From positions 1 through 64,000 of the forward strand of contig NZ_VOLR01000010.1 in the NCBI RefSeq assembly GCF_007954355.1: a stretch of DNA of 64,000 bases, given 5' to 3'. A model generated the notes under the pieces. The model was not told the origin of the DNA, made no database searches, and saw nothing but the letters and a program-made list of their open reading frames with translations. The position numbers and the translations under genes are program-made. This DNA is from Colwellia hornerae. GTDB lineage: Bacteria > Pseudomonadota > Gammaproteobacteria > Enterobacterales > Alteromonadaceae. Below, in pieces: positions 52,333-60,296 of the stretch. Numbering within the stretch: position 1 is the stretch's first letter; every line of letters starts with the position of its first letter.

Positions 52333-52718
52333 TTTTCAGCCTTTGTTTGTAATTTTTTTCGTTGTTGTTCAATCATAGCTTCCAGTTTATCTAACTGGTC
52401 TTCATCGAGATCAGATGAAATAGAAGAAAAAGCCGCGACAACGCTATTTTCATCTTCAACAACAAAATCATGAGTAACACTTTTAATTAATTGGCCGATC
52501 AATTCATGGCGAGCAACTTTAGGGAAATATTGATATGCGTGGCCGTTCTTTACCCGACTTAACAGGTCTTTTTTAAATAAGCGCTCTAACGTGCTTTGAA
52601 TAGTATTAAGAGAGCCGCCTCGATTTTTTTCGAAATAGCTATGTACCTGCTTAGCATCAGCAGGCTTTGCCTTCCAAAGGTATTCCAATACTTGTTTTTC
52701 TAGTTCACCGAGTTGCAT
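52329..52718 (-). CDS. BlaI/MecI/CopY-family repressor
   Basis: This 129-residue protein has an N-terminal winged helix (MQLGELEKQVLEYLWKAKPADAKQVHSYF, SLNTIQSTLERLFKKDLLSRVKNGHAYQYFP). A C-terminal helical dimerisation part follows (DLDEDQLDKLEAMIEQQRKKL). It is paired by a 4-base overlap with an M56 peptidase, and the two probably control czcCBA downstream. A TGTGA/TCACA palindrome at 52747-52761, 29-43 bases before the start, is the candidate operator. No CopY-type cysteine hook (CxCx4CxC) is present, arguing against direct copper sensing. Confidence 0.88.
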   Translation of the reverse strand: MQLGELEKQVLEYLWKAKPADAKQVHSYFEKNRGGSLNTIQSTLERLFKKDLLSRVKNGHAYQYFPKVARHELIGQLIKSVTHDFVVEDENSVVAAFSSISSDLDEDQLDKLEAMIEQQRKKLQTKAEK

Positions 52719-52746
52719 AGTCTTTTCACTACCCTATTTAAGTATT

Positions 52747-52761
52747 GTGATATTGTCACAT
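52747..52761. promoter_or_regulatory. Candidate operator of the BlaI-like repressor
   Basis: TGTGA-TATTG-TCACA is a perfect 5+5 inverted repeat with a 5-base spacer in the 5' region of the blaI-like gene. It lacks the 6-base spacing of a CRP site. Assignment to the repressor is by position only. Confidence 0.45.
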
Positions 52762-52763
52762 TA

Positions 52764-52788
52764 AAAACCGAGAGGCAATCGGTTTTTA
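52764..52788 (-). terminator. Rho-independent terminator of dmeR
   Basis: AAAAACCGA / TCGGTTTTT, a 9-bp stem with a 7-base loop and T-run, 21 bases past the dmeR stop. Confidence 0.85.
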
Positions 52789-52808
52789 AATTTATGTCAC
52801 TAAATTTT

Positions 52809-53084
52809 CTACTTTAGGTAGCTTTTAAGGATGGAAATAACATCTTCTACTTCTTCTAGTCGTTCATCTTTTGTCATATCTTCACCACCTAAATGCTCTC
52901 TCAAATGAGCTTCTAATACCTCCTTCATTAGCCCATTAACCGCACCTTTAATCGCAGCTACTTGTTGTAAAACCGCCATACAATTTGGTTCTCCTTCTAA
53001 AGCTGTCTCTAAAGCAATTGATTGACCTTTTATTCGTCTAACACGACTAAGAAGCTTTTTTTTCCCTGCTATGGTGTGTGACAT
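52809..53084 (-). CDS. dmeR: RcnR/DmeR-type nickel/cobalt-responsive repressor
   Basis: This 91-residue protein belongs to the CsoR/RcnR/FrmR family of all-helical DNA-binding repressors. It starts MSHTI like RcnR and keeps residues at the same numbers as the RcnR nickel/cobalt ligands: H3, C35, H60 and H64. That argues for Co/Ni sensing rather than formaldehyde (FrmR) or copper (CsoR). It is divergent from a DmeF-type exporter, with a G-tract inverted repeat between them, the arrangement expected for a DmeR-DmeF pair. Confidence 0.88.
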   Translation of the reverse strand: MSHTIAGKKKLLSRVRRIKGQSIALETALEGEPNCMAVLQQVAAIKGAVNGLMKEVLEAHLREHLGGEDMTKDERLEEVEDVISILKSYLK

Positions 53085-53105
53085 AAATTTCCCTTACTTG
53101 AAATG

Positions 53106-53127
53106 TAGTATACTAGGGTATAGTATA
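53106..53127. promoter_or_regulatory. Candidate DmeR/RcnR-type operator
   Basis: TACT (53111-53114) and AGTA (53122-53125) flank AGGGTAT, inside a wider imperfect inverted repeat TAGTATAC...GTATAGTATA. RcnR-type operators are TACT and AGTA-like arms around a G/C tract, so this fits by form and by its position between dmeR and dmeF. Confidence 0.65.
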
Positions 53128-53186
53128 TAACAAAGCTTTTTAAAGTGCTATTTCTAAACAAAATCAGCAATAACTTAGGATAACTA

Positions 53187-54095
53187 ATGAAAAACGATAG
53201 TGGAATTGAATGGGAACATTCTCATGATTTTGGCGTAGACAGTAAGCTCCATGAAAACAAAGTGAAAATAGTTTTTTGGTTAACTACTGTTATTATGGTG
53301 CTTGAAATTGCTGCTGGCACTTGGTCAGGCTCTATGGCACTTCTGGCTGACGGTTGGCATATGGGCACTCACTCTGCCGCATTTCTCATTGCACTATTTG
53401 CTTACTCTTATGCTAAGAAGCACGCGAACAATAAAGACTTCAGCTTTGGCACAGGCAAAGTAAATTCTTTAGGTGGTTTTGCTAGTGCTATTGCATTAGC
53501 AATAGTCGCATTAATGATGATAATAGAATCTGTTCTCCGATTAGTTGAGCCACAATCTATTCATTTCAACGAAGCAATTATTGTTGCGATTATAGGTTTA
53601 ATCGTCAATATAGCTTCTGTTTTTATCCTTCATGATGATCATCATCACCATCATGGAGAGCACCACCACCATGATCACGACCATAATATGAAGGCAGCCT
53701 ATTTTCACGTACTGGCTGATTCGCTGACTTCTTTATTAGCGATTGTTGCTTTACTCGTAGGAAAATATATTGGTTTACTCTGGATGGACCCATTAATGGG
53801 GATTGTCGGTGCCGTAGTTATTTTACGTTGGTCTTATGGGTTAATTAAGGAATCAAGTGAAGTACTTCTTGATAAGTCGATAAAAACATCAACGATGGAT
53901 AAAATTTCAGATGCCTTAAGTAAACAAAATACGGTAATTAACGATATTCATGTATGGAAAATTGCGGCCTCTCATCAAGCTGCAATTCTTAAAGTAACCT
54001 CTATTGAGCCACTAAACTCAGACGAATATAAAGGTATTTTAAAGAGTTTATTGCCACAGCTCTCACATGTATCTATTGAAATACAGCTTGGTTAG
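53187..54095 (+). CDS. dmeF: DmeF-type cation diffusion facilitator (Co/Ni exporter)
   Basis: This 302-residue protein has six transmembrane helices and a cytoplasmic C-terminal domain (residues about 210-302). The transport-site segment is ALLADGWHMGTHS, with the HMGTH pattern typical of DmeF rather than the HxxxD of zinc-type CzcD. The loop between TM4 and TM5 carries a histidine-rich stretch (DDHHHHHGEHHHHDHDHN, about 150-168), likely a metal-binding reservoir. It is divergent from dmeR and probably repressed by it. Confidence 0.9.
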   Translation: MKNDSGIEWEHSHDFGVDSKLHENKVKIVFWLTTVIMVLEIAAGTWSGSMALLADGWHMGTHSAAFLIALFAYSYAKKHANNKDFSFGTGKVNSLGGFASAIALAIVALMMIIESVLRLVEPQSIHFNEAIIVAIIGLIVNIASVFILHDDHHHHHGEHHHHDHDHNMKAAYFHVLADSLTSLLAIVALLVGKYIGLLWMDPLMGIVGAVVILRWSYGLIKESSEVLLDKSIKTSTMDKISDALSKQNTVINDIHVWKIAASHQAAILKVTSIEPLNSDEYKGILKSLLPQLSHVSIEIQLG

Positions 54096-54202
54096 TTCTC
54101 ATTGCGTTAACTTGTGTGGCTATTTGAATACCCAGAAAGCTTTAATGGGACTTATGGGTAAACATTATTTTCTAAAATATAGCATTAAATGCAGTTTGTA
54201 AG

Positions 54203-54370
54203 ATGTTCGAAGTAGTAATTCTCGCATTAGCGTTAAGTATCGATGCATTTGCTGTATCGATAGGTTTAGGGGCAGAGCGCACGAAGTTGCCATCAAATCT
54301 ATGGTGCTTTTTGCCCCACAGCGAGTTAGAGCTACACACAAATAAAAATACGAATACAAAATATAGTTAA
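54203..54370 (+). pseudogene. 5' remnant of an mntP-like manganese exporter gene
   Basis: The frame begins MFEVVILALALSIDAFAVSIGLGAE, the first transmembrane helix of MntP (SxDAFAxSxGxGA pattern), then runs into unrelated sequence (RTKLPSNLW...) and stops after 55 codons. MntP proteins are about 190 residues, so only the first ~24 residues remain and the rest has been lost, probably by a deletion or insertion junction near 54275. It marks the right edge of the metal-resistance block. The flanking 54096-54202 and 54371-54405 hold nothing recognisable. Confidence 0.75.
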
Positions 54371-54405
54371 TAATGAATAAAATATTTCACTGTTAATCAC
54401 TTCGT

Positions 54406-55404
54406 TTAAATAAACTTAGGTGCCTGTGGTTGGTCATGTCGACGTGTAATATAAAGGATGCAGTCTTCTTTACCTTTTTGCGTGAAACTACGAGTTGACC
54501 CAATAGGTGTAGTAAAGGTATCACCTTTACCTAATATAACCTTTTCGCCATCTACATGAATATTAACCTCACCTTGATGAACAAATATAACTTCTTCTTC
54601 ATAGCGTATATGATCATTAACTTTTGCTTTTTCTGATAATTTCAAGCCACGAACAACAAATTTATGAGACCAATTTAATTTACTCGCGGGTAAATCTTCT
54701 GCAACACTTTCAGCGCCCACTAAAGCGACTTCTTCTACGCCTTCAAATTGTGCTAAACAATTATTCTTTGACCATTCGAACGTATCTGTTCGTTGTACAA
54801 TAGATTCTAACTCCTTACTATTTACCACACGATGCTCAGCTATTTGTTCATCGGATGTAACCGGCATTGCATTTTTACCTTCAGGAATATTTTCACCTAA
54901 TGTTGTATCAACCAAGCTACCATCTTCTAATAAAACTAAGCCATATTCTTTCGCAAGATCGAAAACCGCAGGGGCCCATAAAACTCGACCTGGATCGTCA
55001 CCACCAAGCACTGCATGTAAATAACCTATATCTTCACCTACATTTTCAAAACCACGAAAAATATCCATAGGTATAGAGATAATATCCCCTTCGGTTAAAA
55101 TCACTCTGCCATCGTCAGCGTTAGCACCACTCGTAAATGCCCACGTACCTTGATGCACAACAAAAAATTCTTCAGTAAGGTGACTATGTTTTGAATTTAA
55201 GCATCCCGCTGGTTGACGTGCTCCGCCGATATTAAATCCATGAGGAATTGAAATATGAATGTGCTGATCTGGATTTTCAGCAACACCGGGGCCAATTAAA
55301 GTAAAGTTCTCTTTTTTATCACTTCCTGGACTGCGAGTATCAATAAAAGCATTGGTACATGGTTTTAAATCTGCATATTTAATTAATCTATTACTAAGTG
55401 TCAT
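54406..55404 (-). CDS. Bicupin protein of unknown activity
   Basis: This 332-residue protein has two cupin domains. The first (about 45-140) has H73, H75 and E79 in KHSHLTEEFFVVHQGTW; the motif-2 histidine is replaced (PMDIFRGFEN). The second (about 230-320) has NDHIRYEEEVIFVHQGEV and again an arginine in motif 2 (PIGSTRSF). Bicupins include dioxygenases, isomerases and sugar-acid enzymes; the incomplete metal sites make the type unclear. It is transcribed with the SDR gene 56 bases upstream. Confidence 0.75.
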   Translation of the reverse strand: MTLSNRLIKYADLKPCTNAFIDTRSPGSDKKENFTLIGPGVAENPDQHIHISIPHGFNIGGARQPAGCLNSKHSHLTEEFFVVHQGTWAFTSGANADDGRVILTEGDIISIPMDIFRGFENVGEDIGYLHAVLGGDDPGRVLWAPAVFDLAKEYGLVLLEDGSLVDTTLGENIPEGKNAMPVTSDEQIAEHRVVNSKELESIVQRTDTFEWSKNNCLAQFEGVEEVALVGAESVAEDLPASKLNWSHKFVVRGLKLSEKAKVNDHIRYEEEVIFVHQGEVNIHVDGEKVILGKGDTFTTPIGSTRSFTQKGKEDCILYITRRHDQPQAPKFI

Positions 55405-55460
55405 TGTGTTCTGCCTTATTATTTAAAGGGTATAATATTTATAAAATGTCTGCCTATTAA

Positions 55461-56204
55461 TTATCGGGCAGTCCATCCACCATCTACTTTAATGCTTGTA
55501 CCTGTGATCATTGAGGCTAAATCACTGAGCAGAAACGTACAGCTGTTAGCTATATCTTCTACTTTTCCTAAACGTCCAAGTGGGATCATGTCGTATACAA
55601 ACTTTTTAAAATCTTCATCTTCGAACATGGGTTTTGTCATCGGCGTTAATACAAATGTTGGTGCAACCGTATTAACACGAATATCATGTTCAGCTAATTC
55701 AACGGCCATCGCTTTCGTTACTCCTTCTACAGCATGTTTACTCATGCAATAAAGGGTGCGATTTGGTGAGCCAACAAAACCCATTTGTGATGACATATTA
55801 ACGATAGCAGCACAATCTGCTCTTTTCATCGGTGCTATAGCTGCTTGAGATATTTTGTACAAGGTACGTATATTCAAGTCGATAACAGCATCTATATTTT
55901 CGTTAGGTTGCTCTTCCATTGGCCCTATTCGGTTAAGGCCTGCGTTATTAACTAAACCATGTAAAACAGGTAATGACTTAACACGGGCAAAAAACTCCTC
56001 ACTAGTTACATCCATTACCCAACTCGTAATATTATCTGGGTACTGCTTTGCTAGTGCATCAAGGTCTGCCTTTGTTCTTGCCACAGCAATAACATTTCCA
56101 CCATGAGCCGCAGCCATTTGTGCACATGCCAAACCAATACCTTTACCTGCACCCGCAACAAGTATTGTTCTATTAACAAACAATTCACGATTAAAACCTG
56201 TCAT
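55461..56204 (-). CDS. Short-chain dehydrogenase/reductase
   Basis: This is a classical SDR of 247 residues with GAGKGIG (18-24) for NAD(P) binding, NNAG (86-89), catalytic S139, Y152 and K156, and the terminal KVDGGWTAR. The acidic or basic residue after the second strand (ARTK) suggests NADP(H) is possible. It is the first gene of the minus-strand pair with the bicupin, divergent from the histidinol-dehydrogenase-like gene across an intergenic region with a TTCGAAGTCA operator. The substrate is unknown; oxidation of a hydroxy compound in this cluster is inferred. Confidence 0.88.
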   Translation of the reverse strand: MTGFNRELFVNRTILVAGAGKGIGLACAQMAAAHGGNVIAVARTKADLDALAKQYPDNITSWVMDVTSEEFFARVKSLPVLHGLVNNAGLNRIGPMEEQPNENIDAVIDLNIRTLYKISQAAIAPMKRADCAAIVNMSSQMGFVGSPNRTLYCMSKHAVEGVTKAMAVELAEHDIRVNTVAPTFVLTPMTKPMFEDEDFKKFVYDMIPLGRLGKVEDIANSCTFLLSDLASMITGTSIKVDGGWTAR

Positions 56205-56226
56205 AAAATATCTCTAATTTAATATT

Positions 56227-56240
56227 TGCATTCGAAGTCA
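56227..56240. promoter_or_regulatory. Operator copy 1 (imperfect) of the catabolic cluster
   Basis: TGCATTCGAAGTCA matches 12 of 14 positions of the TGACTTCGAAGTCA palindrome found at 61413 and 63754. It lies between the divergent SDR and histidinol-dehydrogenase-like genes, 23 bases upstream of the SDR start. Confidence 0.7.
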
Positions 56241-56321
56241 TTATTACGTAAGATTTATTCATATTCAAGTAATTCATCAAAATAAAACTTGATCAAAGAC
56301 AAATAAACAGGAGATTAGAAA

Positions 56322-57596
56322 GTGATAAGCTATTTAAAGAAAGGCAAGCAAGAAGGTGATAAAAAAGAGTTCTTACAACAAGTTAAATCTACAGTTGAGA
56401 CTATCATTGAAGACATTGAATCTAATGGTGACAAAGCCATAGCAAAATATTCTGAGAAGTTCGACAAATGGAATCCGAAGTCATTTAGATTAAGTGAAGA
56501 TGACATTGCTAAATGTTATACGCAAGTTCCAGATAGCGTCATTGAAGATATTAAATGGGCACAAACGCAAGTAAGAAACTTTGCACAAATTCAACGTGAC
56601 TCAATGAAAGATGTTGAAGTAGAAACCATACCTGGAGTCATTTTAGGCCACAAACATATTCCGATGGAAAGTGTTGGCTGTTATGTTCCTGGTGGAAAAT
56701 ACCCTTTAGTTGCTTCAGCTCATATGAGTGTAGTTACCGCTAAAGTCGCTGGAGTAAAACGTGTTATTGCAGCCGCTCCTCCTTTTAATGGTACACCTTC
56801 CCCGGCCATAGTCGTTGCAATGGATTTAGCTGGAGCAGACGAAATTTATTGCTTTGGTGGCGTTCAAGCAATTGCGGCAATGGCCATCGGAACAGAAACT
56901 ATTGCACCAGTTGACATGATTGTTGGCCCAGGTAATGCTTTTGTAGCCGAAGCGAAACGTCAGTTATTTGGTCGTGTGGGTATCGATTTATTTGCGGGTC
57001 CAACAGAAACACTTGTTATTGCGGATGAAACTGTTGATGGAGAGTTATGTGCTGCTGATTTATTGGGTCAAGCAGAACACGGTCCAACATCACCAGCCAT
57101 CTTATTAACAAACAGTGAAAAATTAGCGAAGGATACGATTAAAGAAATTGAACGTCAGTTAACCATTTTACCAACAGCAGAAGTTGCCGGAGAAGCATGG
57201 CGCGTCTATGGTGAAGTGATTGTTTGTGATACTTATGAAGAAATGGTTGAAGTTGCAAACGACCTAGCATTTGAACATGTGCAAATAATGACGAAGAATG
57301 TTCCATATTTTAAAGAACACATGCGTAATTTTGGTGCTTTGTTCCTCGGTCCAGAAACCAATGTCTCTTATGGTGATAAATGTATTGGTACTAATCATAC
57401 ACTTCCAACTCGTAAAGCAGCACGCTATACTGGTGGTCTATGGGTAGGTAAATTTATTAAAACATGTACTTTTCAAAGTGCAACGGAAGCAGCATCTATT
57501 GTTGTTGGCGAATACTGTTCAAGGCTTTGTGCTGTTGAAGGGTTTGCCGGACATAAGGAGCAAGCAGATATCCGTTTGAGAAGATATAAAGGGTAA
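56322..57596 (+). CDS. Histidinol-dehydrogenase-family enzyme (HpsN-like clade), not histidine synthesis
   Basis: This 424-residue protein starts at GTG 56322 with GGAG upstream. It keeps the HisD catalytic and zinc residues: Q250 and H253 (LGQAEHG), E318-H319 (AFEHVQ), D352 ([10 protein letters not shown]) and H411 (GHKEQADIR). No other his gene is present. The sequence has the shorter [16 protein letters not shown] style shared with sulfopropanediol 3-dehydrogenase HpsN. The expected chemistry is NAD-dependent two-step oxidation of an alcohol to an acid. The substrate is not known; no sulfolactate genes are seen. Confidence 0.85.
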   Translation: MISYLKKGKQEGDKKEFLQQVKSTVETIIEDIESNGDKAIAKYSEKFDKWNPKSFRLSEDDIAKCYTQVPDSVIEDIKWAQTQVRNFAQIQRDSMKDVEVETIPGVILGHKHIPMESVGCYVPGGKYPLVASAHMSVVTAKVAGVKRVIAAAPPFNGTPSPAIVVAMDLAGADEIYCFGGVQAIAAMAIGTETIAPVDMIVGPGNAFVAEAKRQLFGRVGIDLFAGPTETLVIADETVDGELCAADLLGQAEHGPTSPAILLTNSEKLAKDTIKEIERQLTILPTAEVAGEAWRVYGEVIVCDTYEEMVEVANDLAFEHVQIMTKNVPYFKEHMRNFGALFLGPETNVSYGDKCIGTNHTLPTRKAARYTGGLWVGKFIKTCTFQSATEAASIVVGEYCSRLCAVEGFAGHKEQADIRLRRYKG

Positions 57597-57599
57597 ACA

Positions 57600-58607
57600 T
57601 TGGCTAAAAATAAAAAAGTAACTTCTTATGACGTAGCGCGTGAAGCAGGTGTTTCTCAATCAGCGGTATCACGCGTTTTTCGTCCGGGCTTAAGTGTTTC
57701 GCAAAAAACGCGTGATAAAGTAATGACTGCTGCAAATAGAATGGGCTATCGACCAAATGCAATTGCCCGAATGCTTATCACTAAGCAATCGGGAATGGTC
57801 GCGGTTATTGTTTCTTCGCGCGCAAACGTTAATTACCCAGAAGTTCTTTCGCAAGTGAGTAAGCAACTTGCGGCTCAAAATAAACGAGTTTTATTATTTA
57901 CATTAGATGACCCTGATGGCGTCGACGAATTATTTGAACAAATTTGGACATTCCAAGTAGACGGGGTTATTGCATTAGCCGCTCATTTCGAAAGCCATAG
58001 ATTAGCTCAATTTGAAGAGCATGATATTCCTGTCGTGCTTTATAACCGAAATGTGCCTGACTCAATGGCTAATACCGTTTGTTGTAATCATGAGTTGGGT
58101 ATTAAGCAACTTATTACTGAATTAGAGAAAAATAATCCTAAAAAGTACTTGGTATTATCTGGCCCTAAAGACTCAGACGTTGCGAATGAACGTCGAGAAA
58201 TTGCTATTAGTTTATTAAAACAATTTGATGTTGAAGACGTTTCTATTCTTTATGGTGATTATTCGTATCAATCGGGTCGTGACTGCTTAGCAAAATGGCT
58301 ACAGAAGAACCCAGCACCAGATGCGATTATTTGTAGTAATGACACAATGGCCATTGGTGTTATTGATGAGGCAAGAGAAAATCACAACATTCATATTCCT
58401 AATGATATCTCGGTAGTTGGTTTCGATGGCATCACATCATCAGCCTGGTTAAGTTATCAAATTACAACCATTAAACAGCCTGTAGAGCAATTGGTAAAAG
58501 CCGCTGTAGCAATGTTATTAGAGCGTATAGAAACCCCTGACTTACCACCTGAAGCACGTGTATTAACCGGTGTTTTAATTAAAGGTAATTCAGTTAAACG
58601 TCCTTAG
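57600..58607 (+). CDS. LacI-family transcriptional regulator
   Basis: This 335-residue protein has a LacI HTH (TSYDVAREAGVSQSAVSRVFRPG, about 9-31), a hinge helix (YRPNAIARMLITKQSG) and a periplasmic-binding-protein-like effector domain (residues about 62-335). It starts at TTG 57600, three bases after the previous stop, preceded by AAAGGG, so it is co-transcribed with the dehydrogenase. LacI-type operators are palindromes with a central CG, which is just the form of the TGACTTCGAAGTCA sites in this cluster; it is the obvious candidate to bind them. Confidence 0.92.
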   Translation: MAKNKKVTSYDVAREAGVSQSAVSRVFRPGLSVSQKTRDKVMTAANRMGYRPNAIARMLITKQSGMVAVIVSSRANVNYPEVLSQVSKQLAAQNKRVLLFTLDDPDGVDELFEQIWTFQVDGVIALAAHFESHRLAQFEEHDIPVVLYNRNVPDSMANTVCCNHELGIKQLITELEKNNPKKYLVLSGPKDSDVANERREIAISLLKQFDVEDVSILYGDYSYQSGRDCLAKWLQKNPAPDAIICSNDTMAIGVIDEARENHNIHIPNDISVVGFDGITSSAWLSYQITTIKQPVEQLVKAAVAMLLERIETPDLPPEARVLTGVLIKGNSVKRP

Positions 58608-58675
58608 TTGGCCCAGGTTACCCAATATAATTGAGTGTTCTGTCGTTAGCTATTATATGAAATAAGCGATTAACG

Positions 58676-59383
58676 ATGACTCAACTACCCATACTTATAT
58701 TACCTGGTACCTTATGCACAGGTACTATGTTTAACCAGCAGATAAATCACCTACAGCAATATTGCCAAGATATTACTGTCGTGCAATTTACCACTGAAAA
58801 ATCACTCGCTGAAATGGCTAACAAAGTCATTACAGCAGCTAAAAATAAACCTTGTGCATTCATCGGCTTTTCCATGGGAGGCATCGTTGCTTTAGAAGTA
58901 GCACGAACACACCCACATCTCATTGAAAAACTAGCCTTAATTAACAGTAACTGTCATGCGGATCTACCTGAACGAAAAAGTGCACGTAAAGCACAAATTG
59001 CTCAAGCAAAATCTGGACAGTTAGTTGAGTTAATTTCGGAAACATTTTTACCAAATTATTTGTTCAAAAAAAATAACGATCACGAACAATTAATCATTGA
59101 AATGGCAACACATCTTGGTGCTGATTGTTTTGCAGCGCAAGCAATGGCCATCGAAGATCGGTCTGACTCTTTATCCGTGCTTCAGAAACTTAAAATCGAC
59201 ATTCTCATTGTTGGAGGCAAGCAAGATAAAATATGTCCTGCTGAACATCAACAAATGATGCACGATAACCTTCACGATAGCCATTTAGAGTTACTTGAAC
59301 AATGTGGTCACTTTTCTCCACTAGAACAAGCCGAAAAAGTTTCAAAATCATTAGCACATTGGTATTTATCTAACGCTCTTTAA
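58676..59383 (+). CDS. Alpha/beta-fold hydrolase
   Basis: This 235-residue hydrolase has the nucleophile elbow GFSMGG (S66), acid D184 (GGKQDKICP) and catalytic H212 (QCGHFSPLEQ). No signal peptide is seen, so it is cytoplasmic. It resembles small ester, thioester or C-C bond hydrolases of the BioH/3-oxoadipate enol-lactonase type. It lies 68 bases after the LacI gene and 34 bases before the aldolase gene, in the same transcription unit. Its substrate is presumably an ester, lactone or C-C bond intermediate of the pathway. Confidence 0.85.
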   Translation: MTQLPILILPGTLCTGTMFNQQINHLQQYCQDITVVQFTTEKSLAEMANKVITAAKNKPCAFIGFSMGGIVALEVARTHPHLIEKLALINSNCHADLPERKSARKAQIAQAKSGQLVELISETFLPNYLFKKNNDHEQLIIEMATHLGADCFAAQAMAIEDRSDSLSVLQKLKIDILIVGGKQDKICPAEHQQMMHDNLHDSHLELLEQCGHFSPLEQAEKVSKSLAHWYLSNAL

Positions 59384-59417
59384 TCATTATTATTACATTA
59401 CTAACAGGTCTATTGTT

Positions 59418-60188
59418 ATGTCTTTAAAACAGTCTTTAGCTCAAAAAAAACCTTTAATTGGTACTTTTATAAAAACACCCCATTTTCATAATACGGAAGT
59501 GCTAGCTCATACAAGTTTTGATGTTTTGTGCTTGGATGCAGAACATGCACCGTTTGATCGCTCTGATCTCGACACATGTGTATTAGCCGCTAAATCAAAA
59601 CAAATGCCGGTGGTAATACGAGTGCCCGACACAGAGAATGCCACTATTTTAAATGCGCTCGATTTGGGCGCAGACGGTATTGTATTACCGCACATTTTAA
59701 ATGCAGCACATGCACGTAGAGTCGTTAAGAAATGTTTTTACGGCCCTGATGGTAGAGGTTATGCTGGGTCTACTCGGTTTGCAGGTTACACCACTAAAAA
59801 ACTGCCTGAAAATTTAGCAAACAATCAAAATGAAACATGTGTTATCGCTCAAATTGAAGACTTGGAAGCAGTCAATGATATCGATGCAATATGCCAAGTG
59901 GATGGCATAGACTGCATTTTTATTGGCAGAATGGATCTAACCGTTGCCTTAGAGCAAACTAATGCCAGCCATTCTGAAGTATTAGCAGCAGTAGAGAAAG
60001 TTGTAAAATCAGCAAATAAACATGGTAAAAATTGCGGCATGTTTGTTGGCGACTTAACAGAACTTCCGCACTGGATTTCACTAGGTGTTAGCTTATTTTT
60101 ACTTAGCTCAGACCATGGGTTTATGCTAAGTGGGGCACAACAGCTCCAACAAACATTTAACGATGCTATAAAACAAGCAGAGAAGTAA
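59418..60188 (+). CDS. HpcH/HpaI-family class II aldolase
   Basis: This 256-residue aldolase has H43 (DAEHAPFD), R68 (VIRVP), and the divalent-metal ligands E147 (AQIED) and D173 (GRMDLT). This is the pattern of 2-keto-3-deoxy- or 4-hydroxy-2-oxo-acid aldolases that release pyruvate or a related oxoacid and an aldehyde. The usual GPNDLS is here GRMDLT, a divergence that may alter substrate preference. It is the last gene of the plus-strand group and precedes a bidirectional terminator. It probably yields the central-metabolism products of the pathway. Confidence 0.9.
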   Translation: MSLKQSLAQKKPLIGTFIKTPHFHNTEVLAHTSFDVLCLDAEHAPFDRSDLDTCVLAAKSKQMPVVIRVPDTENATILNALDLGADGIVLPHILNAAHARRVVKKCFYGPDGRGYAGSTRFAGYTTKKLPENLANNQNETCVIAQIEDLEAVNDIDAICQVDGIDCIFIGRMDLTVALEQTNASHSEVLAAVEKVVKSANKHGKNCGMFVGDLTELPHWISLGVSLFLLSSDHGFMLSGAQQLQQTFNDAIKQAEK

Positions 60189-60246
60189 TACCCAATGAAT
60201 TAATGAGTGATCTACTCATTAGTTCATTGCCATTACTATACATATA

Positions 60247-60269
60247 AAAAGCGCTTAACTAGCGCTTTT
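60247..60269. terminator. Bidirectional terminator
   Basis: AAAAGCGCT-TAACT-AGCGCTTTT, a 9-bp stem between the convergent aldolase and tandem-NTF2 genes. Confidence 0.85.
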
Positions 60270-60296
60270 CTTATAACTGTTTTAAAACCAAAAAAC

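Noticed and set aside
52747-52761. CRP binding site
   Set aside because: TGTGA and TCACA are 5 bases apart rather than 6, and the position next to the BlaI-like start favours that repressor.
54406-55404. DMSP lyase (DddW/DddQ/DddL-type cupin)
   Set aside because: Those are single-cupin proteins with complete metal-site histidines; this is a bicupin lacking the motif-2 histidine.
56322-57596. hisD of histidine biosynthesis, or HpsN of the dihydroxypropanesulfonate pathway
   Set aside because: No other his genes are near. The HpsO/HpsP partners and a sulfolactate lyase are not in view, although the enzyme clade looks HpsN-like.
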